This document shows, piece after piece, positions 1 through 11,287 of a stretch of 64,000 nt of DNA. Numbering within the stretch: position 1 is the first letter of the stretch; each line of letters opens with the position of its first letter. The position numbers and the translations under genes were made by a program. The notes under the pieces are model-generated. The model was not told the DNA's origin and ran no database searches. It worked only from the letters and a program-made list of their open reading frames with translations. Where the stretch lies: NCBI GenBank assembly GCA_007994965.1, contig VOPW01000001.1:2976001-3040000 (forward strand), read 5' to 3'. This stretch comes from Piscinibacter aquaticus. GTDB lineage: Bacteria; Pseudomonadota; Gammaproteobacteria; Burkholderiales; Burkholderiaceae_C.

Positions 1-1014
1 ATCGCCGCGGCGCGCGCGAGTGATCGCGCCCGGCAGGCCCATCAGCGCCGGCAGCAGGCCGAGCGTGCCGATCACGCGGCTGACGCTGTGCACGTGGATC
101 ACGTCGAGCGCATAGAGCAGCGCGGTCAGGAAGAGCGCCGCCGCGCCGGCGTACATGATGCGGGTGAAGTAGCGGCTGACGCCCGGGCCGCGCAGCACCT
201 CCTCGACGAACAGGAAGGTCGAGCCGGCGGCGAGCAGCGCCATCAGCGGCGCGCCGTGCGATTCCAGGTAGAGGTTGTCGCGCCACAGGTACATGCCGGC
301 GACGCCGAACTGCACCACCGAGAACATTAGGCTGCCGCTGGTCAGCATCGCGTACTTGACGAACATCGACTCGCGAGTGCTCCACCACTGCACCAGGCTG
401 TAGAGCACGAGGCACAGGCCGAGGCCGGCGAGCAGCCCCTGCAGGATGTGCTCGTCCATCGCCTCGGTGTGGAAGACCTGCGGCCGCATCACGGTGATCG
501 GCAGGATCATCGCGCCCTGCGTCTGCACCCGCAGGTAGAGCTCGTAGGCCACGTCGGGCTTGAGCTCCAGCGGCAGCGCGTGCGAGCGGCTCGGGATCGG
601 GCGCTGGTCGAACGGCTGCATGTTGCCCAGCCGCGCCTGCTGCACGATGCGGCCCTCGCGCACCAGGAAGGCATCGACCCGGTTCAGCGGCGAGTAGTCG
701 ATGTCGAGCATCCAGGTCGGCCCGCCGCCGCCGGTCCAGCGGATCGGGATGCGCAGCCACACCGGCTCCTTGCGCAGGCCAAGCGTCGCATAGGCCGAGC
801 GCGGCGGCTCGAAGCGATCGGCGGCAGCCATCGCGGCCGTGATGTCCGTCTCGCCCGACTCGTCGGGCAGGATGGTCACCGAGGGCCAGGCCTCGACGCG
901 CTGCGAGCTGCCGTCGATCAGCAGCGCCGGCGCGGCCTGCGCCGCTGCCGAGAGCAGCAGGGCGGTCGACAGCGCGATCAGGCGCAGCAGGAACGCGCTC
1001 AACTGCGCGTTCAT
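1..1014 (-). CDS. 7TM-DISM membrane sensor protein, N-terminal part (truncated by window edge)
   Basis: The reverse strand is open from an ATG at 1014 to base 1, about 338 residues, so the C-terminal output domain lies outside the window. It starts with a signal peptide-like hydrophobic stretch ending near AAAQAAPA. A periplasmic beta-rich domain follows, with features of the 7TMR-DISM extracellular domain (WLRIPIRW, LDIDYSPLNRVDAFLV). From about residue 180 there are repeated hydrophobic helices (GLLAGLGLCLVLYSLVQWW and later ones), as expected of a 7TM-DISM membrane module. Family members usually end in a GGDEF or histidine kinase domain; which applies here cannot be seen. The start codon overlaps the stop of the upstream oxygenase gene (ATGA), suggesting translational coupling. 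Confidence 0.7.
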   Translation of the reverse strand, partial: MNAQLSAFLLRLIALSTALLLSAAAQAAPALLIDGSSQRVEAWPSVTILPDESGETDITAAMAAADRFEPPRSAYATLGLRKEPVWLRIPIRWTGGGGPTWMLDIDYSPLNRVDAFLVREGRIVQQARLGNMQPFDQRPIPSRSHALPLELKPDVAYELYLRVQTQGAMILPITVMRPQVFHTEAMDEHILQGLLAGLGLCLVLYSLVQWWSTRESMFVKYAMLTSGSLMFSVVQFGVAGMYLWRDNLYLESHGAPLMALLAAGSTFLFVEEVLRGPGVSRYFTRIMYAGAAALFLTALLYALDVIHVHSVSRVIGTLGLLPALMGLPGAITRARRGD

Positions 1015-2443
1015 GAGCGTGCCGGCCCGGTCCAGGGGCCGGCCACCGTGAAGCGGTCTTCGATGGCATTGAGCCAGCCCGGCGCGCGGCGGTCGGAGCC
1101 CCACTCGCGCATCATGCCGTGGGCCTGGTCGAGCAGGCCCTGCGGCAGCTTCAGCGGCCGCGTCTGGTCCATCAGCAGCTGCGTGAGCAGGTGGTAGCCG
1201 AGCACGCGCGTCACCAGCCGTGCGAGGCTGAAGTCCTTCCAGAACAGCCGGCCGATGCCATCGATCGTGCGCACCAGCGCCAACAGCACGGCGAACAGGA
1301 CACGCGAGGCCAGCGGCACCGGCCCGTCGATGGCCAGGTCGCGGGACGCCTCGCGGCCGATCAGGCGGCGCGACAGCAGCATCGGGAACGGTTTGGCCAC
1401 CGCCGGCGGGATCACGCCAGCCAGGTTGCGGAACAGTGCATCGGCGAGGCCCGGCCGCGGATCGGGGGCCAGCATCTCGGCGCGCCCGCGCGCCTGCATG
1501 CGGGCGAACAGCGCCTCGGCCTCTTCCATCGTGAAGGCCATCAGCTCGCGGCGGATGCCCACCAGGTGACCGACGACGTTCCAGGCATGCAGCACGGCCA
1601 GTTCGTCGTCGCGATCCAGGCCCACGCCGAGCGTGCGCAGGCCGCGCAGGTAGACATAGCCGAAGGTCAGCAGCGTGTAGGCCTGCTCCTCCTGGTTGCA
1701 GGGCAGGCCGCGCGCCATGTCCCAGCCGTGCGCGAACAGCGCCTTGTGCATGGAATCGCCGCCGCGCGCCGCGGCCAGCGCCGGCACCACCGGCAAGGCC
1801 AGCCCGCGTTCGCGCAGCGCCACCGCCTCCTGCGGGCTGGCGCGCAGCACGAGGTTGCGCACCATCGCGTGGATCAGCCGCACCTTCAGTACCTGCGCGA
1901 CGCCGCCGCCGTTCGGATCGGTGAGGCCGCCGCGCATCATCACCGGGAAGACCATCGCCGCGGTGCTGCGAATGCGGTAGTCGGTGCGCTTCTCCAGCTG
2001 CCCGGTGGTGTGCAGCACCTCGGCCAGATCGGGCACGACGTAGCACTCGGGCAGGCTGGCACAGAACAGCAGCGTGCACGACAGCACGCCCTGGTCGAAG
2101 AAGATCTCCTCGGCCCGCGCGATCTTGTCGCGTTCGGCCCCTCGGGCAGCGCGCGCGCGGCGATCACGTAGTCACGCAGGGCGTCGGCGATCTCGCGCTG
2201 GTCCTCGGGCACCTCGGCGTGCCAGCGTTCGAGGCTGGCGTTGTCGACCCACTGTGCAATCAGCCCATTGACGATGTCGATGCGCTCCCAGTGCGTCTCG
2301 AACAATTCAGCGATGTCTGCCGCCGTCGCCTGCAGCGCGGGCGGCTGCCATTCGCCAAGGATGTCGAGGATGGTCTGGTCGGCCACGGGATCGGCCTCGA
2401 ACTGGGCCTGCTCCAGGAGCTCGTCGGGCACGGTGCGCGTCAT
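1011..2443 (-). CDS. MpaB/Lcp-family oxygenase (DUF2236), frameshifted as read
   Basis: Two frames join near 2140 into one protein of about 476 residues. The N-terminal part begins MTRTVPDELLEQAQ. The C-terminal part carries the motif HAWNVVGHLVGI, typical of the DUF2236 family that includes oxygenase MpaB and latex-clearing protein Lcp. These are haem b proteins; Lcp cleaves polyisoprene, but most members have no known substrate. The start at 2443 is preferred because GAAG lies 8 nt upstream; an in-frame ATG at 2449 is possible. No signal peptide is evident. The stop overlaps the start of the 7TM sensor gene. The break lies in a C/G-rich run (CCCGAGGGGCC), so a one-base sequencing error is the simplest explanation. 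Confidence 0.72.
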
Positions 2444-2554
2444 CGGCATCACTTCTTTGTTCTCGTCGGCCCCGCGTCGGCGAAGCGAGGGCGAACGGTA
2501 ACGGAATGCTGCCTCGCCGCGCAAGCGCATTCGCCCCGCGTGGGGTGATGGTCT

Positions 2555-3583
2555 TCACGCGCGGATCGGGATGCGTCGGCGACCCGGTGCGAGTTCGCGC
2601 GCGCGGAGCTGGCCGCAACCCGCGTCGACGTCCTGTCCCGCCGATTGACGCAGTCGGGCCAGCACGCCGCGATGATTCAGCGTCCTCATGATCTGTGCGG
2701 CACGATCATCCGTGGGCCGCCTGAACGAGAGGCCGTCGACCGCGTTGAACGGGATCATGTTCATGATCGCGTAGCGGCCCTTGAGCAAGGCGACGATGCC
2801 CTCGATCTCGTCGTCGCCATCGTTGACGCCTTCGATCAGCGTCCACTGGTACTGGATCGGGTAGCCGGTGCTGCGCGCATAGCGTTCACCGGCCTCGACC
2901 AGATCGGCCGGCTCGAAGCGCGGCGCACGCGGCAGCAGCTGCGCACGCAGCGCCGCCTTCGTGGTGTGCAGCGACAGCGCCAGCGCCGGCTTCACCCGGC
3001 CCTGCGGCAATCGCTCGAACACGCGCTCGTCGCCGACGGTCGAGAACACCAGCTGCTTGTGGCCGACGCCGCCGGCAGTGCCGAGCAGGTCAATGGCCTC
3101 GAGCACTTCGTCGAGGTTGTGGGCCGGCTCGCCCATGCCCATGAACACCACCTTGCGCACCGCACGGCGCTGCCGCGCCAGCGCCACCTGCGCGACGATC
3201 TCGGCGCTCGTCAACTGGCGGATCAGCCCGTCGCGGCCGGTCATGCAGAACACGCAGCCCACCGCGCAGCCGGCCTGTGTGGACACGCACAGGCCGTCGC
3301 GCGGCAGCAGCACGCTTTCGACCGTCTGGCCATCGGCGAGCGTGACGAGCAGGCGCTGCGAGCCGTCTTCGCCGTCGTGCGCCGAGCGCAGTTGTGCGAG
3401 TGCAGCCAATTCGGCCTCGAGCGCCGGCAGCGCCTCGCGCAACTCCAGCGGCAGCCAATCCTCGATGCGGCGCCGGCCATGCGTCTGCGGCAGCGCATTC
3501 ACCCACAGGCGCAGCACACGTTCCTCGTGCTTGGGCTTGGCACCGAGCGAACGCAGGCGGTGGCGGAGGTCGGCGATGCGCAT
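2555..3583 (-). CDS. RlmN/Cfr-family radical SAM RNA methyltransferase
   Basis: This intact gene encodes 342 residues. The radical SAM cluster motif CAVGCVFC is at residues 106-113. GEP follows in the S-adenosylmethionine-binding strand, and the C-terminal motif DAGCGQLR holds the second catalytic cysteine at about residue 323. RlmN and Cfr methylate C2 or C8 of an adenosine in 23S rRNA or tRNA, using the C-terminal cysteine as a transient methyl carrier. Both mechanistic cysteines are present, so an active enzyme is likely. It is shorter than typical housekeeping RlmN and its N-terminus is divergent, so it may be a paralogue; its target base cannot be predicted. It sits upstream of the oxygenase on the same strand with a gap of about 110 nt. 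Confidence 0.85.
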   Translation of the reverse strand: MRIADLRHRLRSLGAKPKHEERVLRLWVNALPQTHGRRRIEDWLPLELREALPALEAELAALAQLRSAHDGEDGSQRLLVTLADGQTVESVLLPRDGLCVSTQAGCAVGCVFCMTGRDGLIRQLTSAEIVAQVALARQRRAVRKVVFMGMGEPAHNLDEVLEAIDLLGTAGGVGHKQLVFSTVGDERVFERLPQGRVKPALALSLHTTKAALRAQLLPRAPRFEPADLVEAGERYARSTGYPIQYQWTLIEGVNDGDDEIEGIVALLKGRYAIMNMIPFNAVDGLSFRRPTDDRAAQIMRTLNHRGVLARLRQSAGQDVDAGCGQLRARELAPGRRRIPIRA

Positions 3584-3625
3584 GGCGCGCGATGCTAGCG
3601 CCTGCGCACCGCCCTCACGACGGGC

Positions 3626-4311
3626 TCACTTCACGTAGAGCACCCGCATGCCGAGCTGGCGGCCATCCGGCCGGTCGAGCACGGTGATCGTCGCCTGGCT
3701 GGCGCGGAAGCCCTCGGGCAGCGGCAGGGTGCCGCGCGCGATCTCGTAGGCGCCGATGCTCAGGCTCGCCGGCTTGCCGACGACACGCGTCTCCGCGCCA
3801 CTGCTGCCCGCGCCGGTGACGGCGATCTGCAGCACCGCAGTCATCGGCTTCGCACCGGCACCGCGCGTCAGCGCCACCTCGTAGGCCGGCCCGCGCCCTT
3901 GCGCTGCAGACGGCCGGCGCGCACCTCCACCGAGCCGCCGCGCGGATCGGGCGGCAGGGCATCGACGGCGAAGTCGAGATCCTGGCGCAGCTTCTCGGTG
4001 CCGCTGCGGCCGGCGGCGAGATCGTCGCCGAGCTTCTTGCCTTCGGCCTGCGCGGCCTGCAGCTTCTGCGTGGTGGCTTCGAGATCGGCCTTGAGCTGCC
4101 GCCGCTCGGCATCGGCCTGGTCGTAGGCATTGCGGAGTTCGGTGGAGGCAGCGGCCGACAGGCGCGGCGGCAGGTGCTTCTCCTGCACGTAGATCACGCC
4201 GGCCGCGCCGGCGGCAGCGCCGAGGATCAGCAGCACCAGCCAGGGTGGCAGCGACCAGCGCGAGCGCTGCCGGCCGTAGGAGAGCACGACGGGTTTGTTC
4301 TGTCCCCACAT
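3626..4311 (-). CDS. Membrane-anchored coiled-coil protein, DUF6776-like, frameshifted as read
   Basis: The start MWGQNKPVVLSYGRQR is followed by one transmembrane helix at about residues 22-42 (PPWLVLLILGAAAGAAGVIY). A long heptad-rich region (about residues 55-110) rich in Glu, Gln, Lys and Ala follows, consistent with a coiled coil. The C-terminal half is a predicted beta domain ending in GMRVLYVK. The frame changes near 3895, after GGSVEVRAGRLQRKG. This layout matches a conserved betaproteobacterial family that I believe is DUF6776, of unknown function. It is divergent from chrA across 100 nt. Confidence 0.55.
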
Positions 4312-4411
4312 GGGAATCTTCTCGACGACGGTTTCGTGACAGCCGCGCAGACTAGCGCGCTTCCGCGCAAGCCATGAAACACGATGTGGCGCCGTCGGAT
4401 ACCCTCGCCCG

Positions 4412-5772
<1,361 letters not shown>

Positions 5773-5781
5773 CAGCGCCGA

Positions 5782-6446
5782 TCAGTCGCGCGGGCCGGCC
5801 CCCGACGACCACTCGGGCAGGCGGAAATCGGTGAACAGCGCCAGCGCCCGCAGCCCGCTGGCCGCACCCGCTGCGAGCAGCAGCGCCGCACCCTGCGAGG
5901 CACCGAGCGCCACCGCGCCGACCAGCACCCAGCCGCCGGCAAACGCGCACACCGCATACGGGCGGTGATCGCTGAAGGCGCGCGGGATCTCGTTGCAGAC
6001 GATGTCGCGCAGCACGCCGCCGAAGGTGGCGGTGACCACACCCATCAGCACCGCGACGATCGCCGGCATGCCCTGCGCCAGCGCGATCTGCGTGCCGCCG
6101 GCACTGAAGAGGCCGAGGCCCAGCGCATCGGGCCACTGCATCGCGCGCTCGGTGGGCGCGAAGTGGCGCGCCCGCAGCACCGCCATCGCGAGCACGCAGA
6201 GCGCCAGCAGCGCCCACAGCCAGGCCGCGTGCTCGACCCAGAAGAACGGCCGGCGGTCGAGCAGCACATCGCGCAGCGTGCCGCCGCCGAATGCGGCGGG
6301 CCGGCCACCACGCAGACGCCGACGGCATCGGGCTGCTTGCGCGCCGCTTCGAGCAGGCCGGACAGCGCGAAGGCGAGCGTCGCCACCGCCTCCACCGCGA
6401 TCAGCAGCGCCGGCAGCAGGTGGGCTTCGCTCAGAGGTTCAGCCAT
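5782..6446 (-). CDS. TRIC-type (UPF0126) cation-channel-like membrane protein, frameshifted
   Basis: The start MAEPLSEAHLLPALL and the segment ALSGLLEAARKQPDAVGV are in one frame; the remainder (LLDRRPFFWVEHAAW onward) is in another, joined near 6297. The combined product of about 220 residues has six or seven hydrophobic helices. It has the two-fold repeat of the UPF0126/YadS/YicG family, bacterial relatives of trimeric intracellular cation channels. The second repeat shows GVLRDIVCNEIP. The start overlaps the end of the M16 peptidase gene by 8 nt, so the two are likely co-transcribed. The transported ion in vivo is unknown. Confidence 0.8.
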
Positions 6447-7716
6447 GCAGCCGCTCGGCCACCCGCTCGCGCGCCGCGCGCGGCAGCCGCCCGGTGACGG
6501 CGGCGGCCACCGGCACCGCGAGCATCGCCGCGAAGCTCTCCGCCACACGCGCACCCGACACCCGCCGCAGCCGCGCCAGGGATTGCGCCCGCGCTCGCAC
6601 GCGGCCGAGGAAGAGCAGGTCGAGGCAGGCCTCCTCGACGCGGCGGAACGGCTGCTCGGTGGAGCGCAGCGCGCGCACCGTGAGCTGGTTGCGCGCGCGC
6701 TCGAGATGGATCGGCTCGACGCCACGCGAGAGCTCGAGCATCAGCGCACGTACTTCGGCACAGAACTCGTCGAGGTGTTCCGGCGCCACCGAGGCCTCGA
6801 TGACGAACTGGCCCCACCGGCCGAGCACGTCGGCCGAAGCGTGCGTGTAGTAGGCCAGTCCCTTGCGCTCGCGGATGCGGTCGAGCAGCGGCGAGCTCAT
6901 GCCTTCGCCGAGCACCGCCGCCGCCACCACGCCGGCCGGATCGTCGTCGACCAGCGAGGCGATCGGCCAGCCGACCACCACGTGCGTTTGGCTGACGCCG
7001 GGCAGCCGCTTCGTCGCGACGCCGCCGATCCATCGCGGCGTCGTGAGTGCGTTCTCGCTGCCTTGCGGCAGGCCGCCGAAGGCCGCCTGCGCGGCGTCGA
7101 CCACCGCATCGATGTCGACATCGCCGGCCACGCCGATCACCACGTTCTTGCCGCTGTACTGGCGCTGCACGTAGCCGAGCAGGTCGTCTCGCGTGAAGCG
7201 TTCGATGTTGGCGCGCCGGCCGATCACCGGCAGCGCGGCCGGGTGCGCGCCGAAGCATTCGCGGTCGAAGGCCTGGAAGGCGATGGTCAGCGGATCGTCC
7301 TCGTCGTCGGCGATCTCGTGCAGGATCACGCGGCGCTCGCGCTCCAGTTCCTCTTCCGGGAAGGTGCTCTCGCGCACGATGTCGCCGAGCAGGCGCACGA
7401 AGCGCGGCGCATCGCCGGCCAGCCCGCGCATGTGGAAGGCGGTGTGGTCCTTGTCGGTGTGCGCATTGACCTCGGCGCCGAGCCGCTCGGCATCGAGGTT
7501 GATGCGCTGGCAGTCGCGCGTGCGCGTGCCCTTGAAGGCCATGTGCTCGACGACGTGGCTGATGCCGTTGAGTTTCGCGCCCTCGTGCGCGCTGCCGGTG
7601 CGCACGAACACGCTCACACTCGCACTGCCTACGCCGGGCAGGCCGATCAGCACCACGCGCACGCCGTTGGCCAGCGTGGCGATCGTGGTGCCGGGCTCGT
7701 CGGTGGCTTTCCGCAT
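6439..7716 (-). CDS. M16-family zinc metallopeptidase (insulinase/processing-peptidase type)
   Basis: This intact gene encodes 425 residues. The inverted zinc motif HVVEH is at residues 54-58 and the third ligand is a glutamate at about 134 within ERRVILHEIADDEDDP. The C-terminal M16 domain contains the expected LLDRIRERKGLAYYTHA motif. This is the short form with one catalytic and one inactive half, as in bacterial processing peptidases of the PqqL/YmxG type. No signal peptide is seen, so a cytoplasmic location is likely. The gene overlaps the TRIC gene downstream by 8 nt and shares one base with the gamma-glutamyltransferase stop (TGATG), indicating one transcript. Confidence 0.9.
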   Translation of the reverse strand: MRKATDEPGTTIATLANGVRVVLIGLPGVGSASVSVFVRTGSAHEGAKLNGISHVVEHMAFKGTRTRDCQRINLDAERLGAEVNAHTDKDHTAFHMRGLAGDAPRFVRLLGDIVRESTFPEEELERERRVILHEIADDEDDPLTIAFQAFDRECFGAHPAALPVIGRRANIERFTRDDLLGYVQRQYSGKNVVIGVAGDVDIDAVVDAAQAAFGGLPQGSENALTTPRWIGGVATKRLPGVSQTHVVVGWPIASLVDDDPAGVVAAAVLGEGMSSPLLDRIRERKGLAYYTHASADVLGRWGQFVIEASVAPEHLDEFCAEVRALMLELSRGVEPIHLERARNQLTVRALRSTEQPFRRVEEACLDLLFLGRVRARAQSLARLRRVSGARVAESFAAMLAVPVAAAVTGRLPRAARERVAERLHG

Positions 7717-9311
7717 CAGAAGGCCGCCACCGCGCCGTTGCTGCGCGGATCGAAGCCGCCCATCAGCAGGCCATCCGGGTGCCGGATCAGCGCGCCGGCA
7801 TGGCCCACCGATTCATCCCAGTCGGCCAGCAGTTCGACCTCGTGGCCCATCGCGCGCAGCGCATCGATCGTCGCCGCGGGGAAGCGCGCTTCGAGCTTGA
7901 GGCTGTCGCTGACCATGCCCCAGGTGCGGCCGAGCAGCCAGCGCGGCATCTCGATCGCCGCCTGCGGCTCCAGGCCGAAGCGCTGGATGCGGTTGAACAC
8001 CGTGGCCTGCGTCTGCGGCTGGCCGTCGCCGCCCATGGTGCCGTAGGCGATGAGGCGCCCGTCGGCCAGGCGCGCGAGCGCCGGGTTCAGCGTGTGAAAG
8101 GGCCGCTTGCGCGGCGCCAGCGCATTGATGTGCGACGGGTCGAGGCTGAAGCTGCAGCCGCGGTTCTGCCAGTTGACGCCCGACTCGGGCAGCACCACGC
8201 CGGAGCCGAACTCGTGATAGATGCTCTGGATGAACGACACCGCGCGGCCTTCGCCGTCGATCACGCCCATCCAGATGGTGTCGCCGGGGTCGGTGCGCTT
8301 TCCCCACGGCGCGGCGCGCTTCGCGTCGATGTTCGCCGCCAGTTCGTCGAGCAGCGATTCGCGCAGCAACTCGGCCGGCGCGATGCGCATGAAGGCGGGG
8401 TCGGTGACGTGCTGGTCGCGCAGCCTGAAGGCCTGCTTGGTCGCCTCGACCTGCGCATGCACAAAGGCCGGGCCGAGCGGGTCGGCATCCCAGCCCGAGA
8501 GCCGCTGCATGATGCCCAGGATCATCAGCGAGACCACGCCCTGCGACGGCGGCGTCATGTTGGCCAGCGTCGCGCCGGGGATGGCCAGCGTCAGCGGGTC
8601 GACGCGCTGGCACGGTGAGCCGCGAGATCGTCGGCCGTCAGTGGGCTGCCGACGGCGGCCAGCTCGGCGGCCAGTTGCTGGCCAGCGCGCCGCGGTAGAA
8701 GTCGTCGGTGCCATGCTCGGCGATGCGGGTCAGCGTGGCCGCCAGGGCGTGGCTGGCGGAAGCGGCTGAACGCGGCCGGCGCTTCGCCCTCGACGAGAAA
8801 GGTCTCGGCAAAGCCGGGAATCGCGCGGATCTCGTCGCGCTTGGCCGCCGTCGCCGCGCGCTGGCTGTGCGTGACCGGAATCCCTTCGCGGGCGTACCAG
8901 ATTGCGTCTTCGAGCAGCCGCGCGAGCGGCAGCTTGCCGCCCCATTCCTTGGCCAGCGCATGCGCCGCGCCCCAGCCGGAGATGGTGCCCGCCACGGTCA
9001 ACGCCGCCACGCCACCCCGGAATGGGATGCTGCCGGTCACCCCGCGCTGCGCGTAGCTCTCCAGCGAGGCGGCCGCCGCGCTCGCGCCGCTGGCATCGAT
9101 GCCGGCCAGCGGGCCGCTCGGGCCGCCGATGACCCAGAAGCCGTCGCCGCCGATGGAGTTCATGTGCGGGTAGACGACCGCGATGGTGGCGGCGGCGGCG
9201 ATCATCGCCTCCAGCGAATTGCCGCCCTCGCGCAGCACGCGGAGGGCGGCCTCGGAGGCCAGCTGTGGGGGCGACGGCGATGCCACGCCGGCCGAGGAAG
9301 GACTGCGTCAT
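7716..9311 (-). CDS. Gamma-glutamyltransferase family protein (YwrD-like), multiply frameshifted
   Basis: Fragments in three frames assemble into a protein of about 530 residues. The N-terminal part has REGGNSLEAMIAAAATIAVV and NSIGGDGFWVI, typical of the large chain. The C-terminal part begins at the self-cleavage threonine in PGDTIWMGVIDGEGRAVSF and continues with YHEFGSGVVLP and TMGGDGQPQTQ, as in the YwrD branch. Members transfer or hydrolyse gamma-glutamyl groups, or act on related amides. Breaks fall near 9268, 8757, 8682 and 8612. There is no signal peptide. The gene heads an overlapping set with the M16 peptidase and the TRIC protein. With four breaks it may be inactive in the strain if they are real. 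Confidence 0.8.
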
Positions 9312-9332
9312 GGGGGTGCGAGCGGAGGCGGG

Positions 9333-10287
9333 TCAGGGCGAGGCCGCCGGGTGGCGGCACGCTATCTTGCCAGCCTCGGTCTGCCGGTGCGCCGCCGAGG
9401 GCTTCGAGGCCCACAGCGCCGCCGCCATCACGGCCATGCCGAGACCTTGCCAAGGTGTCAGCGCGCGGCCATAGACCAGCCAGTCGACCAGCACCGCCGC
9501 CCCGGGGTAGACGAACTGCAGCGCGGCGATGCGCACCGTCGGCAATCGCGCCATCCCGGCGTACATCAGCACGTAGGCCAGCCCGGTGTGCAGCACGGCC
9601 AGCCCGACGAGCCAGCCCCAGGCCGCCCCCCAGGCCGGCCAGCCCTGCAGCCAGGGCCAGGGGGCCAGCAGCAGCGCGCCCACGCCGCACTGCCACGCCG
9701 CGAAGGCATAGGAGCCGACGCCCTGGGCCGCCTTGGCCAGCAGCGTGACGATCGCGTAGCTGAACGAGCCGACCAGGCACAGCGCGATGCCCACGGCGTA
9801 GTCGCGCCCCATGTCCCGGAACCCGGCATCGGCCGCGCCGCTGGCCAGTGCCAGCCCGACCAGCGCCGCCGGCACCGCCAGCGCCGGCGCGGCGCCAGCC
9901 GCTCACGCCACCACCACGCCCCGAGCAGCATCACCCAGATCGGCTGCACGTGCACCACCACGGTGGCCACGCCGATCGAGGTGCGTTCGATGGCCGCGAA
10001 GAAGCTCGCCCAGTTGAAGACCACCAGCACGCCGGCAGTCGCAGCCGCAGCCAGCCAGCGGCCGCGCAGGCGCAGCTCGCCGAGCCGGCGAGCCGCCGCA
10101 CCCCAGGCCAGCAGCGCGATCAGCCCGAAGGCGCAGCGGAACCACACGGCCGTCAGCGGCGCCGCGCCGGCCTCCTCGACGAAGACACCGAGCGTGCCGA
10201 GAGGAGGCCGCCGGCGGTCATCAGCCACACGCCCTCGCGCTCGCGGCGCGCGCCGTCCTCGTCGTGCCGGGCTGAACAAGTCGTCAT
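9333..10287 (-). CDS. EamA/DMT-superfamily transporter, frameshifted
   Basis: About 315 residues assemble across breaks near 10203 and 9893. Roughly ten hydrophobic helices form two EamA repeats. The first includes GTLGVFVEEAGAAPL and AIERTSIGVATVVVHVQPIW. The second includes LVGSFSYAIVTLLAKAAQG and LQFVYPGAAVLVDWLVYGR. The family exports metabolites or amino acids; the substrate is not evident. The gene diverges from a LysR-type regulator across 92 nt, a standard arrangement in which the regulator controls the exporter. Confidence 0.82.
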
Positions 10288-10344
10288 GGCGCCATGCTCT
10301 CTGGCGGCGATCGATCCGTGAAGCGGATTCTTCGGTCCACTACC

Positions 10345-10359
10345 ATTCGCTTCTCGAAT
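10345..10359. promoter_or_regulatory. Candidate LysR-type (T-N11-A) operator
   Basis: The divergent EamA/LysR gap contains ATTCG-N5-CGAAT, a perfect five-base inverted repeat that fits the T-N11-A rule for LysR-type binding sites. It ends 20 nt before the LysR start codon and lies 58 nt from the transporter start. Binding by the neighbouring LysR protein is inferred from position and symmetry. Confidence 0.5.
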
Positions 10360-10379
10360 GATTCAGCAGGAGAGTCGCC

Positions 10380-11280
10380 GTGCGTGACCTGCAACTCGAC
10401 TGGCTGCGCGCCTTCGTGACGGTGGTCGACGCCGGCACGCTTTCGGCCGCCGCGCCGCAGCTGCACCGCTCGCAGTCGGCGGTGAGCATGCAGTTGCTCA
10501 AGCTGGAAGACGCGGTCGGCCGGCCGGTGCTGTCGCGCGGGCCGCGCCACCTCGAGCTCACCGCCACCGGCGCGGAGCTGCTGGTGCACGCGCGCCGCCT
10601 GCTCGCAGTGCACGGCGAGGCGTTGGCAGCGCTGCATGGGCCGCAGCTCAGCGGCCGGGTTCACCTCGGCGTGCCGGACGACTATGCGGACGCCTACCTG
10701 ACGCCGCTGCTGCGCCGCTTCGCGGCGCGCCACGCCCACGTCGAGATCGTGCTCGACTGCGAGCAGTCGACCTCGCTGATCCCGCGCGTGCAGCGCGGCG
10801 AGCTCGACACGGGCGCTGGTCTCGCGCGACCGGCCCTCGCGCGGCACGCTGCTCTTCCACGAGCCGCTGGTGTGGGTGGCGGCGGCCCGGCACGAGGCGG
10901 CGGCGCGACCCGCTGCCCATCGCGGTCTACGAGGCCGGCAGCCTCGCGCGGCGCGACGCGCTGGCCGCGCTGGCGGCGCATCGGCGCGCTCATCGCATCG
11001 CCTACAACAGCTCGAGCTGGCCGGGCAGCTGGCGGCGGTGCGCAGCGGGCTGGCCGTTGCCGTGCTCACGCGCTGCAGCGTGCCCGACGATCTGCTGGTG
11101 CTCGACGAACGCCACGGCCTGCCGCCGTTGTCGACGATGGAGGTGGCGGTGCTGCGCAGCAAGGCCTCGGCCCGCTCGGCCGCCGCCGACGCGCTGCAGC
11201 AGGAGGCGCTGACGGTGCTGCGACGTCCGCCGGGCACGGCCGCCGAGCCGGCCTCGCGAGGGCTGCGGCGCCGCCTATGA
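10380..11280 (+). CDS. LysR-family transcriptional regulator, multiply frameshifted
   Basis: The start is a GTG at 10380, with AGGAGA about 7 nt upstream. Residues 1-60 form the LysR winged helix-turn-helix (LDWLRAFVTVVDAGTLSAAA, HRSQSAVSMQLLKLEDAVG). The effector-binding domain follows in three frames. Breaks near 10812, 10905 and 11025 reconnect segments such as TLLFHEPLVWVAAARHE, IAVYEAGSLARRDALAAL and RSGLAVAVLTRCSVP. The total of about 300 residues is the usual length. It is divergent from the EamA transporter, its probable target. Confidence 0.85.
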
Positions 11281-11287
11281 TGGCCGC

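Noticed and set aside
448..1197. Long forward open frame (249 codons) opposite the 7TM sensor
   Set aside because: Arg/His/Gln-rich product with no family features; it is the antisense of two real reverse-strand genes.
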